A DNA stretch of 44,997 nt from Teichococcus deserti (GTDB taxonomy: Bacteria; Pseudomonadota; Alphaproteobacteria; Acetobacterales; Acetobacteraceae). Positions 16,137 to 23,760 of this stretch are shown here, one piece after another; the first letter of the stretch is position 1, and every line of letters begins with the position of its first letter. The translations under genes and the position numbers were made by a program. The stretch spans positions 1 through 44,997 of the forward strand of contig NZ_MLCO01000188.1 of NCBI RefSeq assembly GCF_001982615.1, in the 5' to 3' direction. The notes under the pieces are model-generated. The model saw nothing but the letters and a program-made list of their open reading frames with translations. It made no database searches and had not been told where the DNA came from.

Positions 16137-17879
16137 GTGCGCAGCGACGACGCCAAGGTCACCCGCCTCAAGGTGCAGGACGAGGATTTCCTCGTCGCCT
16201 CGATGATCGAGCGCTGCCCGAGGACGATGATGATCCGCGAGCTGCTGCAGAACGCGCTGGAGGCGGCGGCGACCGCGCCCGCCGGCCAGCGGCGGGTCGA
16301 GTTCTCGGCGCTGCCGGTGGAGGGCGCGCGCAAGCTGGCGATCTGGAACAGCGGCCGCGGCCTGACCGGGCCGGAGCTGTTCGCCATGTGCGACATCGCC
16401 GCCTCGATCCGCAAGGAGACCGGGCTCGACCGCAATTTCGGCATGGGGGCGAAGGTGGCGGCGCTGCCCTCCAACCCGCGGGGCCTGCGCTACCGCTCGG
16501 CGCATCAAGGGGCCGTGCAGGAGGTGGTGATCGGCAGGTTCGGCGGCGTCTATGGCCGGCTGCGCCGCCCCGGGCCGGACGGGTCGCCCACCGAGGTCAT
16601 CCCGGCGACAGAGGCGGCGCGCGCCGAAGGCCGCGACCCGGTTCCCGACTGGACCGAGGCGGTGCTGCTCGGCCAGGCACCGGCGCAGGACACCACGGCC
16701 GATCCCTATCTGGGCCAGCCCCGCGTCTCGCCGCGCTGGCTGCCGCACACCATCACCCACCGCTTCTTCCGCTTCCCCGACGGAATCGAAGTCGTGCTGC
16801 AGCCGGGCGTGGCCGGCAACAAGGCGCCGGTCGCGCTGCAGAGCCTGGCGGCGCGGCTGGCCGCCCTGACCCAGGAGGCGGGCGCCGGCTACGAGGCGGT
16901 GCGGCTGCCGGACGGCACGGTGCTGCACTACGCCTTCGACCCCGAGGCCAGCCTGGCCGAGGCGCGCAAGAGCCTGGGCGCGGTGGTGCATCGCGACGAG
17001 ATCTACGGCCTGCTCTGGGCCGCCGCCTGGCGGCGCGAGGCGCCGAGCTTCGGCATCCCCTTCCTGTCGCGCCACGTCACCCTGCTGGTCGAGCTGCCGG
17101 AGACCTATCCGGTGCAGCCCGAGGCTTACCGCGAATTCCTGCGCTATCGCGGCGGCAGCCAGGCGCAGGTGAAGCTGCTCGACTTCGCCGGGCTGCTGGC
17201 GAAGCACCTGCCGCGCTGGCTGTCGAAGAAGCTGGCCGAGGCGCAGCCCGAGGCGCTCTATGCCGAGGAAGCCCGGCAGACCATGCAGGAGCTGCTGGAA
17301 CGGCTAGAGGTGGCGAGGATGCGGCCGCGCGGGCAACCGGTCGTGGCTGCCGCCGCCCCGGCCGCGCCGGCGTCGAAGCCGTCCGCTCCGTCAGCGACGC
17401 CGGCCGCGGCGCGCGCGGCGACCGAGGCCGCCTCGCCGCCAGGTCCGCCGCCAGGGCCGGCCTTCGAGGTGCCGCCGGCGCTGGTGCTGCTGCGCGATGC
17501 GCAGGAGATCGCCGATCGCGATCTGACCGAGCGGGCCGCCGCTTACTACGCCGAGACGCACCAGCTGCATGTGAACCTGGCCTATCCGGCCGTGGCGCTG
17601 CTGGCGGAGCGTCTTCGCGCCCTGGCGCCGCCGGAGGCCGAGCCCGAGGTCGTGGCCGAGGCCGCCCAGCTGGTGGCCGAGCGGGCGATGGTGCTGCGGC
17701 TGGTGCGCGCCCTGGCCCACGGGCTGGCGAAGCGCGGCCAGAAGGCCTGGCGCGACGCCCAGGTGAAGCATGTGCTGTCGCCGGAGGGGCTGACGCTGGC
17801 CGCCGACGACAACGAGACGGGCTGGCTGGATTCCGAGCAGGCGATGCGCACCGCCTTGCTGATGGCGCCTGCCAACTGA
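16137..17879 (+). CDS. Stand-alone GHKL (Hsp90/MORC/MutL-like) ATPase of unknown role
   Basis: The 580-aa protein has an N-terminal GHKL ATP-binding fold. The N-box is MIRELLQNALEAA (Glu35, Asn39), the G1 box is WNSGRGL (about 70-76), and the G2 box is RNFGMGAKVAAL (about 99-110) with the lid lysine. The usual G1 aspartate that contacts adenine is Asn71. A middle beta region (about 110-390) is followed by an Ala/Pro-rich linker (about 395-440) and a helical C-terminal domain (about 440-580; AAAYYAETHQLHVNLAYPAVALL). No membrane segment, kinase H-box or endonuclease motif is visible. The GTG start is supported by AAAGGAG at 5-nt spacing. The neighbour upstream is a DNA-damage SRAP gene. I do not recognise the full architecture. 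Confidence 0.8.
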   Translation: MRSDDAKVTRLKVQDEDFLVASMIERCPRTMMIRELLQNALEAAATAPAGQRRVEFSALPVEGARKLAIWNSGRGLTGPELFAMCDIAASIRKETGLDRNFGMGAKVAALPSNPRGLRYRSAHQGAVQEVVIGRFGGVYGRLRRPGPDGSPTEVIPATEAARAEGRDPVPDWTEAVLLGQAPAQDTTADPYLGQPRVSPRWLPHTITHRFFRFPDGIEVVLQPGVAGNKAPVALQSLAARLAALTQEAGAGYEAVRLPDGTVLHYAFDPEASLAEARKSLGAVVHRDEIYGLLWAAAWRREAPSFGIPFLSRHVTLLVELPETYPVQPEAYREFLRYRGGSQAQVKLLDFAGLLAKHLPRWLSKKLAEAQPEALYAEEARQTMQELLERLEVARMRPRGQPVVAAAAPAAPASKPSAPSATPAAARAATEAASPPGPPPGPAFEVPPALVLLRDAQEIADRDLTERAAAYYAETHQLHVNLAYPAVALLAERLRALAPPEAEPEVVAEAAQLVAERAMVLRLVRALAHGLAKRGQKAWRDAQVKHVLSPEGLTLAADDNETGWLDSEQAMRTALLMAPAN

Positions 17880-17924
17880 CAAAAATAGAAGGGGGCTCGG
17901 GGGAATACTGTCCCCCGGCCTTGC
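17880..17924 (-). terminator. 3' repeat/terminator element, copy D
   Basis: From the stop of the second Bug gene the minus strand reads GTAAGCAAGGC, the hairpin CGGGGGA..TCCCCCG (17898-17917), then AGCCCCCTTCTATTTTTGTCAG. It lies in the 45-bp convergent gap after the GHKL ATPase gene and may stop transcripts from both sides. Confidence 0.65.
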
Positions 17925-18926
17925 TTACTCTATCCTGAGCCCGGTCTTCTCGACGACACCTTTGAACCTGGCGAATTCCTCCGCCAGGAAGGCCTTGGTG
18001 GTGTCCGGCGTGCTGTCGTCGCGGGGATCGGTGCCGCTGGTGGAGAGGCGCTCGCGCACGGCGGCCTCGCGCAGCGCCCCGTTGGCGGCGCGGTTGAGGA
18101 GGGCAACGACCTCGGCCGGCGTGTCCTTGGGCGCGACCAGCGCGGTCCAGGTGGAGAGCTCGTATTCCTTGACCCCGGCCTCGGCGAGGGTCGGGACGTT
18201 GGGGAAGCTGCGGTCGCGGGTGGTGGTGGTGACGGCCAGGAGCGTCAGCTGGCCATCGCGGATCTGGCCGACGATCGAGGCGATCTGGTCGACGGCGAAG
18301 AGCACCTCCTGCTTCAGCAGCGCCTCCGCCACGGAGCTGCCGCCGCGATAGGGGATGTGGTTGGCCGGCGCGTCGGCCAGCTTGCTGAACAGCGCCGAGG
18401 CCAGATGCGAGACGCCACCGACGCCGGAGCTGGCATAGCCGTGCTTGCCGCCATCGGCCCGCAGCCTCTGCACGAGCTCGGGGATCGACTTGATGCCGGA
18501 GGCGGCCGGGACCACCAGGCCGAGGGCGCTGGTGCCGACGATGGCGATCGGGGAAAAGTCCTCGGCCGGGTTGTAGCGGGCGACGGCAGGCTGCGCGGCG
18601 GGCGCCACCGCCAGGGTCGAGGCGGAGCCGACCAGCAGCGTGTAGCCGTCCGGCCGCGCCCGGCGGACATATTCGGCGCCCAGCGCCGAGCCGGCGCCGG
18701 GCTTGTTCTCCACCACCACGCGGCCCTGCGGGCCCATCAGCGGACCCATGCGGTCGGCCAGCACGCGGCCGGCCAGATCCGTGGCGCCGGCCGGGGCGAA
18801 GGGCACGACGATGGTGATGGTGCGGTCGGGAAATTCGGCAGCGCGGCCGGGCTTCGCCAGCAGCAGAGCGGGTGCGGCGAGCCAGGCGCGGCGGGACACG
18901 GGATGTCGCAACAGGGGATTGCGCAT
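17925..18926 (-). CDS. Bug-family (TctC-like) receptor of the GntR/IlvD locus
   Basis: The 333-aa periplasmic solute receptor has a twin-arginine-like signal (SRRAWLAAPALLLAKPGRAAE). It then shows the Bug signatures FPDRTITIVVPFAPAGATDLAGRVLAD, VVENKPGAGSALGAEYV, HIPYRGGSSVAEALL and FPNVPTLAEAGV. Length is normal. The ATG at 18926 follows GGAGGAAG at 5-nt spacing; the open frame further upstream is the antisense of the regulator gene. It diverges from a GntR regulator followed by an IlvD/Edd dehydratase, across an intergenic palindrome. This suggests it binds a sugar acid or related hydroxy acid consumed by that dehydratase. No TctAB genes are adjacent. Confidence 0.9.
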   Translation of the reverse strand: MRNPLLRHPVSRRAWLAAPALLLAKPGRAAEFPDRTITIVVPFAPAGATDLAGRVLADRMGPLMGPQGRVVVENKPGAGSALGAEYVRRARPDGYTLLVGSASTLAVAPAAQPAVARYNPAEDFSPIAIVGTSALGLVVPAASGIKSIPELVQRLRADGGKHGYASSGVGGVSHLASALFSKLADAPANHIPYRGGSSVAEALLKQEVLFAVDQIASIVGQIRDGQLTLLAVTTTTRDRSFPNVPTLAEAGVKEYELSTWTALVAPKDTPAEVVALLNRAANGALREAAVRERLSTSGTDPRDDSTPDTTKAFLAEEFARFKGVVEKTGLRIE

Positions 18927-18999
18927 GGGGACTTCCTCCACTGGTTCTTTTTCTGCGCGCCAGTTTCGAAGGCGGAACGCCACCGAGTCAACCGGGAGT

Positions 19000-19025
19000 C
19001 GACGGGATTGTCGACAATCCCGTCG
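19000..19025. promoter_or_regulatory. 26-bp perfect palindrome, probable GntR operator
   Basis: CGACGGGATTGT (19000-19011) and its complement meet without a spacer at 19012/19013, giving a perfect palindrome with centre ATTGTCGACAAT. It starts 73 bp upstream of the Bug start and ends 37 bp before the GntR start. FadR-subgroup GntR proteins bind palindromes of this TTGTnnACAA kind, so autoregulation and control of both directions is likely. Confidence 0.7.
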
Positions 19026-19062
19026 GCGTTTACGGTGGCGGTGACCGATCCCGGAGACTCCG

Positions 19063-19737
19063 ATGCCGCAGGCCATGCGCGCCGAGGCGCCTGCCCCGCT
19101 TCCCGCCGCCATCGCCGCGGCGCTGGAGGAGGACATCGTCTTCGGCCGGCTGCATCCGCGCGAGCGGCTGATCGAGGAGGAGCTGGCCGAGCGCTTCGCC
19201 GCCAGCCGGCACAACGTGCGGGCGGCGCTGGCGGTGCTGGAGGGGATGGGGCTGATCGAGCGCATCCCCCACCGCGGCGCGCTGGTGAAGGCCTATAGCC
19301 TGGCCGAGGTCGAGCAGCTCTGCGCGCTGCGCGACCTGCTGGAGACCCAGGCCGCGCAGCAGATGCCGCTGCCCCTGCCGGAGGCGGAGCTGGCCGTGCT
19401 GCGCGGGCTGCAGGCGGGGCATGACGCGGCGGTCGCGGCGGGCGATGCCCGGGCGGCGTTCCGGGCGAACCTCGCCTTCCATCGCGGCTTCTTCGCCCGC
19501 TGCGGCAATGCGTTTCTCGCCGAGGCGATCGAGCGGCTGGCGCAGCGGGCGCATGCCATCCGCTTCGCCGCCTTCCCTGATCCCGCGGCCCTGGCCCGGT
19601 CGCGGGAGGAGCACCATGCGATGCTGGCGGCGCTGGCCTCGGGCGACCGCGCCGGGCTGACGCGGCTCTGCGGCAACCACCTGGCGCCGTCCCGCCAGGC
19701 CTATCTGCGCGCCCAGTCTGCTTTCCTGTCCGCCTGA
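19063..19737 (+). CDS. GntR-family regulator (FadR/FCD subgroup)
   Basis: The 224-aa transcription factor has an N-terminal winged HTH (about 10-78; IVFGRLHPRERLIEEELAERFAASRHNVRAALAVLEGMGLIERIPHRGALV) and a helical FCD ligand domain (about 85-215). The FCD metal-ligand pattern is visible: D/E in ARAAFRANLAFHRGFF, and histidines in EEHHAML and CGNHLAPSR. It is 23 bp upstream of, and co-directional with, the dehydratase gene. It diverges from the Bug receptor. It most likely represses the locus until the substrate or an intermediate binds. Confidence 0.9.
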   Translation: MPQAMRAEAPAPLPAAIAAALEEDIVFGRLHPRERLIEEELAERFAASRHNVRAALAVLEGMGLIERIPHRGALVKAYSLAEVEQLCALRDLLETQAAQQMPLPLPEAELAVLRGLQAGHDAAVAAGDARAAFRANLAFHRGFFARCGNAFLAEAIERLAQRAHAIRFAAFPDPAALARSREEHHAMLAALASGDRAGLTRLCGNHLAPSRQAYLRAQSAFLSA

Positions 19738-19760
19738 CCTGCCCCTGAGGAACAACGTCC

Positions 19761-21479
19761 ATGAGCGATGAGAAGAAAGAAGCCGTCGGCCTGACCCGCG
19801 GCCTGACCAATTACGGCGACATGGATTTCGCCCGCTACCTGCGGCTCAGCATGGCCAGCGCCATGGGCTACTCGCGGGAGCTGATGAAGAAGCCGGTGAT
19901 CGGCATCGCCGCCACCTATTCGGAATTCAACAACTGCCACCGCTTGGTGCCGGAGCTGGTCACCGCGGTGAAGCGCGGCGTGCTGGCCGCCGGCGGGCTG
20001 CCGCTGGAATTTCCGACGATCTCGCTGGGCGAGGTCTTCCTGAATCCGACCAGCCTGTTCTTCCGCAACCTGATGGCCATGGACACCGAGGAGATGGTGC
20101 GCGGCCAGCCGATGGATGCGGTGGTCCTCGTCGGCGGCTGCGACAAGACGGTGCCGGCGCAGCTGATGGGCGCGGTCTCGGCCGACGTGCCGGCGATCCA
20201 GGTGGTGACGGGGCCGATGATGACCGGCCGGTGGCGCGGCGAGCGGCTCGGCGCCTGCACCGATTGCCGCCGCTTCTGGGCCAAGTTCCGCGCCGGCGAG
20301 ATCGACCAGGACACCATCGAGGAGGTGGAGGAGAACCTGGCCACCACCGCCGGCACCTGCGCGGTGATGGGCACGGCCAGCACCATGGCGTCGCTGACCG
20401 AGGCGCTGGGGATGATGCTGCCCGGGACCGCCGCGATCCCCGCCGTGCATGCCGACCGGATCCGCGCGGCGGAGGCCTCGGGCAAGGCCGCGATGATGCT
20501 GGCGGCCAGGAAGATCAGGCCCAGCCAGATCATCACCGAGAAATCGGTGGAGAATGCGCTGCGGGTGCTGCTGGCGATCGGCGGCTCGACCAATGCCATC
20601 ATCCACCTGACCGCCATCGCCGGGCGGGCCGGCATCAAGATCGACCTGAACCGGCTCAACGAGCTCTCCGACACCACGCCCGTGCTGGTCGACCTGAAGC
20701 CCACCGGCCCCTTCTACATGGAGGACCTGCATGTGGCGGGCGGCATCGGCGCGGTGCTGCGCGAGCTGAAGCCGCTGCTGCATCTGGACGCGCTGACCGT
20801 CACCGGCCAGACCTTGGGCGAGCGCCTCGACCAGCCGGCCGGCTTCGTCGACCGCACGGTGGTCCGCAGCCGGGAGGAGCCGCTGCAGCCGCAGGGCGGG
20901 CTGGTGGCGCTGTTCGGCAGCCTGGCGCCGCGCGGCGCCATCCTGAAGCGCGCCGCGGCCGATCCGACGCTGTTCGAGAAGGAGGCGCGGGCGGTGGTCT
21001 TCACCTCGCTCGAGGATCTGTCGAACCGCATCGACAGCCCGGATCTGGACGTCACCGCCGACGATGTCCTGGTGCTGCAGAATGCCGGGCCGCTGTCGCC
21101 GTCGGGCATGCCGGAGGCGGGCTACCTGCCGATCCCGTCGAAGCTGGCGCGGGCCGGGGTGAAGGACATGGTGCGGATTTCCGATGCGCGCATGTCGGGC
21201 ACCGCCTATGGCACCATCGTGCTGCATGTGACGCCGGACGCGGCCTCGGGCGGGCCGCTGGCGCTGGTGCGCAACGGCGACCGCATCCGCCTGTCGGTCA
21301 AGGAGCGCCGCATCGACCTGCTGGTCGACGAGGCCGAGCTGCAGCGCCGCCGCGACGCCCAGCCCGCGACGGCCGCCGAGCCGCCGCGCGGCTATGCAAG
21401 GCTGTATCGCCGCGAGGTGCTGCAGGCGGACGAGGGCTGCGACCTCGACTTCCTGCTGGCCAAGCCGAACAAGCCGTGA
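19761..21479 (+). CDS. IlvD/Edd-family dehydratase, sugar-acid type
   Basis: The 572-aa iron-sulfur dehydratase belongs to the family of dihydroxy-acid, 6-phosphogluconate and sugar-acid dehydratases. Cluster cysteines are expected in EFNNCH, VGGCDKTVPA and TTAGTCAVMGTAST, all present. The active-site region continues with IGGSTNAIIHLTAIAGRAG and the late DARMSGTAYGT. The opening LTNYGDMDFARYLRLSMASAMG resembles the aldonate (arabonate/xylonate-type) branch more than biosynthetic IlvD. Its GntR and Bug neighbours point the same way. It is therefore probably catabolic, giving a 2-keto-3-deoxy acid. The exact substrate is unknown, and no aldolase or dehydrogenase for the next step is adjacent. 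Confidence 0.88.
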   Translation: MSDEKKEAVGLTRGLTNYGDMDFARYLRLSMASAMGYSRELMKKPVIGIAATYSEFNNCHRLVPELVTAVKRGVLAAGGLPLEFPTISLGEVFLNPTSLFFRNLMAMDTEEMVRGQPMDAVVLVGGCDKTVPAQLMGAVSADVPAIQVVTGPMMTGRWRGERLGACTDCRRFWAKFRAGEIDQDTIEEVEENLATTAGTCAVMGTASTMASLTEALGMMLPGTAAIPAVHADRIRAAEASGKAAMMLAARKIRPSQIITEKSVENALRVLLAIGGSTNAIIHLTAIAGRAGIKIDLNRLNELSDTTPVLVDLKPTGPFYMEDLHVAGGIGAVLRELKPLLHLDALTVTGQTLGERLDQPAGFVDRTVVRSREEPLQPQGGLVALFGSLAPRGAILKRAAADPTLFEKEARAVVFTSLEDLSNRIDSPDLDVTADDVLVLQNAGPLSPSGMPEAGYLPIPSKLARAGVKDMVRISDARMSGTAYGTIVLHVTPDAASGGPLALVRNGDRIRLSVKERRIDLLVDEAELQRRRDAQPATAAEPPRGYARLYRREVLQADEGCDLDFLLAKPNKP

Positions 21480-21531
21480 TCTGAGCCCGTGGTTCACGCC
21501 TGTCCGTAAGGCCGCGTCGGGCGATCACAGA

Positions 21532-23421
21532 CTAGGCCGCGATCGTCCGGTTCCGCCCCTGGCGCTTGGCCTCGTAGAGGGCGGCGTCGGCGGCGGCCAG
21601 CAGCTGCTCCGGCCCCGGCGGCGCGGCGGTCGCCTCCTCCTCCGGGGCATCGGCGGCGGCGGCCAGTTGCGCTGCCGGCAGCAGCGCCGCGATGCCGATG
21701 CTGGCGGTGACATGGCCCAGCGGGTGGCGGGCATGCGGGATGGCCAGCGCCGCGATGGCCTTGCGCACCCGCTCGGCGACGCGGGCGGCGCCGGCGGCCT
21801 CGGCGCCCGGCAGGATGACGGCGAATTCCTCGCCCCCATAGCGCGCCGCCAGATCGTCCTTGTCGCGGATGCAGCGGCGGATGGCGCCGGCGACCGCGCG
21901 CAGCGCGGCATCGCCGCCCTGGTGGCCATACTGGTCGTTGAACAGCTTGAAGTGGTCGATGTCGAGCAGCAGCACGGCCAGCGGCGCGCCGCGCTCCACC
22001 GCCTGCTGCCAGGCGCGCGCCAGCGCCTCGTCCAGGTGGCGGCGATTGGCCAGGCCGGTCAGCCCGTCGGTGATGGCCAGGGCCGAGAGCTGCTCCTCCA
22101 TGACACGGCGGGCGGTGACATCGCGCGAGACGATGACGAAGCCGGCGCCCTCCCCGGTCTCCCGCACCCGCTGCAGCGTGGTCTCGATCCAGGCGGTGGC
22201 GCCGTCCTCGCGCGCGACGCGGAAGGCGACCTGGCCCTGGCAGCCGGGATGGTCGGCCTCCGCCAGGGCGAGCTGCAGCGCCGGGCGATCCTCCTCCAGC
22301 GCCACCTCGCCGATCGGGCGGCCGAGCAGCGCCTCGGGCGGCGCGCCCAGCAGCCGCTGCGACGCCGGCGAGACATAGCGGAAGCGCCCGTCCAGCCCGA
22401 GCCGCGCCACCATGTCCGAGGCATGCTCGGCCAGCAGGCGGAAATGCGCCTCGCTGGCCAGGCGGGCCTGCTCGGCGGCGCGGCGCCGCAGCACCTGGCG
22501 CATCAGGTGCAGCCCCAGCGTCAGCGAGCCCAGCAGCAGCGCCGCCACCACCGCCAGCCGGGCCCAGGCGCGCTGCGTCCAGGGCGCCAGCGCCTCGTGC
22601 AGCTCGCGCGCCGCGCCGACGCCGACGCCGTAGCGCGGGCTGATGTGATAGGCGCCGACCCGCCGCCGGCCGTCGATCGGCGAGACATAGTCGGTGCGGC
22701 CGGTCGGCCCGCCCTTGCCGGCCTCGTCCAGCGCGGTGAAGTCGAAGCGGCGGCCGAAGGCGCTTTCCATCGAGGGGAAGCGGCCGAGCAGCAGCCCGTC
22801 GGCGCGGATCAGCGCGATCGAGCCCAGCCGGCCGAGGTCGAAGCCGCCCAGCCGCCCTTCCAGCGCGCCGAGGTCGAGGGCGGCGACCACCAGCCCGGCC
22901 AGCCTTCCATCGGCATCCTCGAAGCGGCGCGACAGCGGGATGACCCAGCCATCGCCGTCGGGCGCGCGCTGCGGCGCGCCGACCTGCAGCTTCCAGCCGG
23001 GGCGGGTCAGGTGCTGCTCGATCTCGGAGCCGGGGGCGAGGAAGATCGGCGCCTCCGGCCGCACCGCGCCGTTGCGGGCGGCGAGGCCGGCCAGCGGCCT
23101 GCCCCCGGCATCCTGCAGCGCCAGGCTGCGCAGCAGCGGCTGGGTCTCCAGCTGGCTCCAGAGATGGCCCTGGGCCTGGTCCAGCGCCGCCTTGTCCGAC
23201 TGCATGGCCTGGGCGAAGCCGACCAGCGCGACATCGGCCATGGCGACGTTGCTCTCGGTCTCCTGCGCGACCGAGCGGGCCAGGTTGGCCATGCCCTCCT
23301 GGATCGAGACGATCTCGTGCCGGCGGCTGGCGGCATAGTTCCAGGCCTCCTCGGCCACCACCGCGAGGCCGAGGACGAACATCAGCAGCAGGGCCTGCCA
23401 GCGCAGGGCGGGAGGGTTCAT
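21532..23421 (-). CDS. Membrane-bound diguanylate cyclase with Cache and PAS domains
   Basis: The 629-aa sensor would make cyclic di-GMP from GTP. Order: TM helix at about 7-24, periplasmic dCache-like sensor (about 30-275), TM helix (about 286-308), PAS domain (about 325-440; ASDMVARLGLDGRFRYVSPASQRLLG) and GGDEF domain (about 445-627). The GGDEF domain carries DGLTGLANRR, DIDHFKLFNDQYGHQGGD and the intact active-site motif RYGGEEF. The canonical RxxD product-inhibition site five residues before GGEEF is off by one (RDKDD), so feedback inhibition may be weak or absent. There is no EAL domain. It is convergent with the dehydratase gene. Confidence 0.93.
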   Translation of the reverse strand: MNPPALRWQALLLMFVLGLAVVAEEAWNYAASRRHEIVSIQEGMANLARSVAQETESNVAMADVALVGFAQAMQSDKAALDQAQGHLWSQLETQPLLRSLALQDAGGRPLAGLAARNGAVRPEAPIFLAPGSEIEQHLTRPGWKLQVGAPQRAPDGDGWVIPLSRRFEDADGRLAGLVVAALDLGALEGRLGGFDLGRLGSIALIRADGLLLGRFPSMESAFGRRFDFTALDEAGKGGPTGRTDYVSPIDGRRRVGAYHISPRYGVGVGAARELHEALAPWTQRAWARLAVVAALLLGSLTLGLHLMRQVLRRRAAEQARLASEAHFRLLAEHASDMVARLGLDGRFRYVSPASQRLLGAPPEALLGRPIGEVALEEDRPALQLALAEADHPGCQGQVAFRVAREDGATAWIETTLQRVRETGEGAGFVIVSRDVTARRVMEEQLSALAITDGLTGLANRRHLDEALARAWQQAVERGAPLAVLLLDIDHFKLFNDQYGHQGGDAALRAVAGAIRRCIRDKDDLAARYGGEEFAVILPGAEAAGAARVAERVRKAIAALAIPHARHPLGHVTASIGIAALLPAAQLAAAADAPEEEATAAPPGPEQLLAAADAALYEAKRQGRNRTIAA

Positions 23422-23570
23422 CGCGGGGGCCGCAGCAAATGGCGCCGCAGGGTCGTCCGGGCGCGCTTAAGCAAGCGATAAAAGCCCCCGCGGATCGAAG
23501 CCGCCTTCCCGCCCGCCGCCGCCGGCGCTAGGCTGCCGCCACCGATCACCCCGCGCCTGAGGAGGGCCGC

Positions 23571-23660
23571 ATGACATCATACGGCCAGCACACCCCGCGC
23601 GGGCCCTTCCCCGCCCCATGGCAGGCTATCGTCATGGGGCAGGCCAGCGGACCGGGCTGA
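23571..23660 (+). CDS. Possible 29-codon leader ORF upstream of ABC-F gene
   Basis: An ATG at 23571 has a strong GAGGAGGG ribosome site at 5-nt spacing and is followed by 29 codons ending in TGA. The peptide begins MTSYGQHTPRGPF. It has no recognised homology. It lies 100 bp before the ABC-F start in a 339-bp gap that otherwise shows no gene. ABC-F resistance genes are often controlled by upstream leader peptides, so this is a candidate regulatory ORF, or else a chance ORF. Confidence 0.25.
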   Translation: MTSYGQHTPRGPFPAPWQAIVMGQASGPG

Positions 23661-23760
23661 CCCAGCCCCGCTTCCTGCCCTTCGGGGCCGCGTCCTTCGT
23701 TCCGACGGGATGCGGCGACGGCTGACCTTCCGGTTCGGCCGCTGATCGGACTGAAACAAG

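Noticed and set aside
19701-21497. 598-codon open frame antisense to the dehydratase gene
   Set aside because: It has a His/Arg/Gln-rich composition with no family signature, and the plus-strand IlvD/Edd protein is unambiguous.
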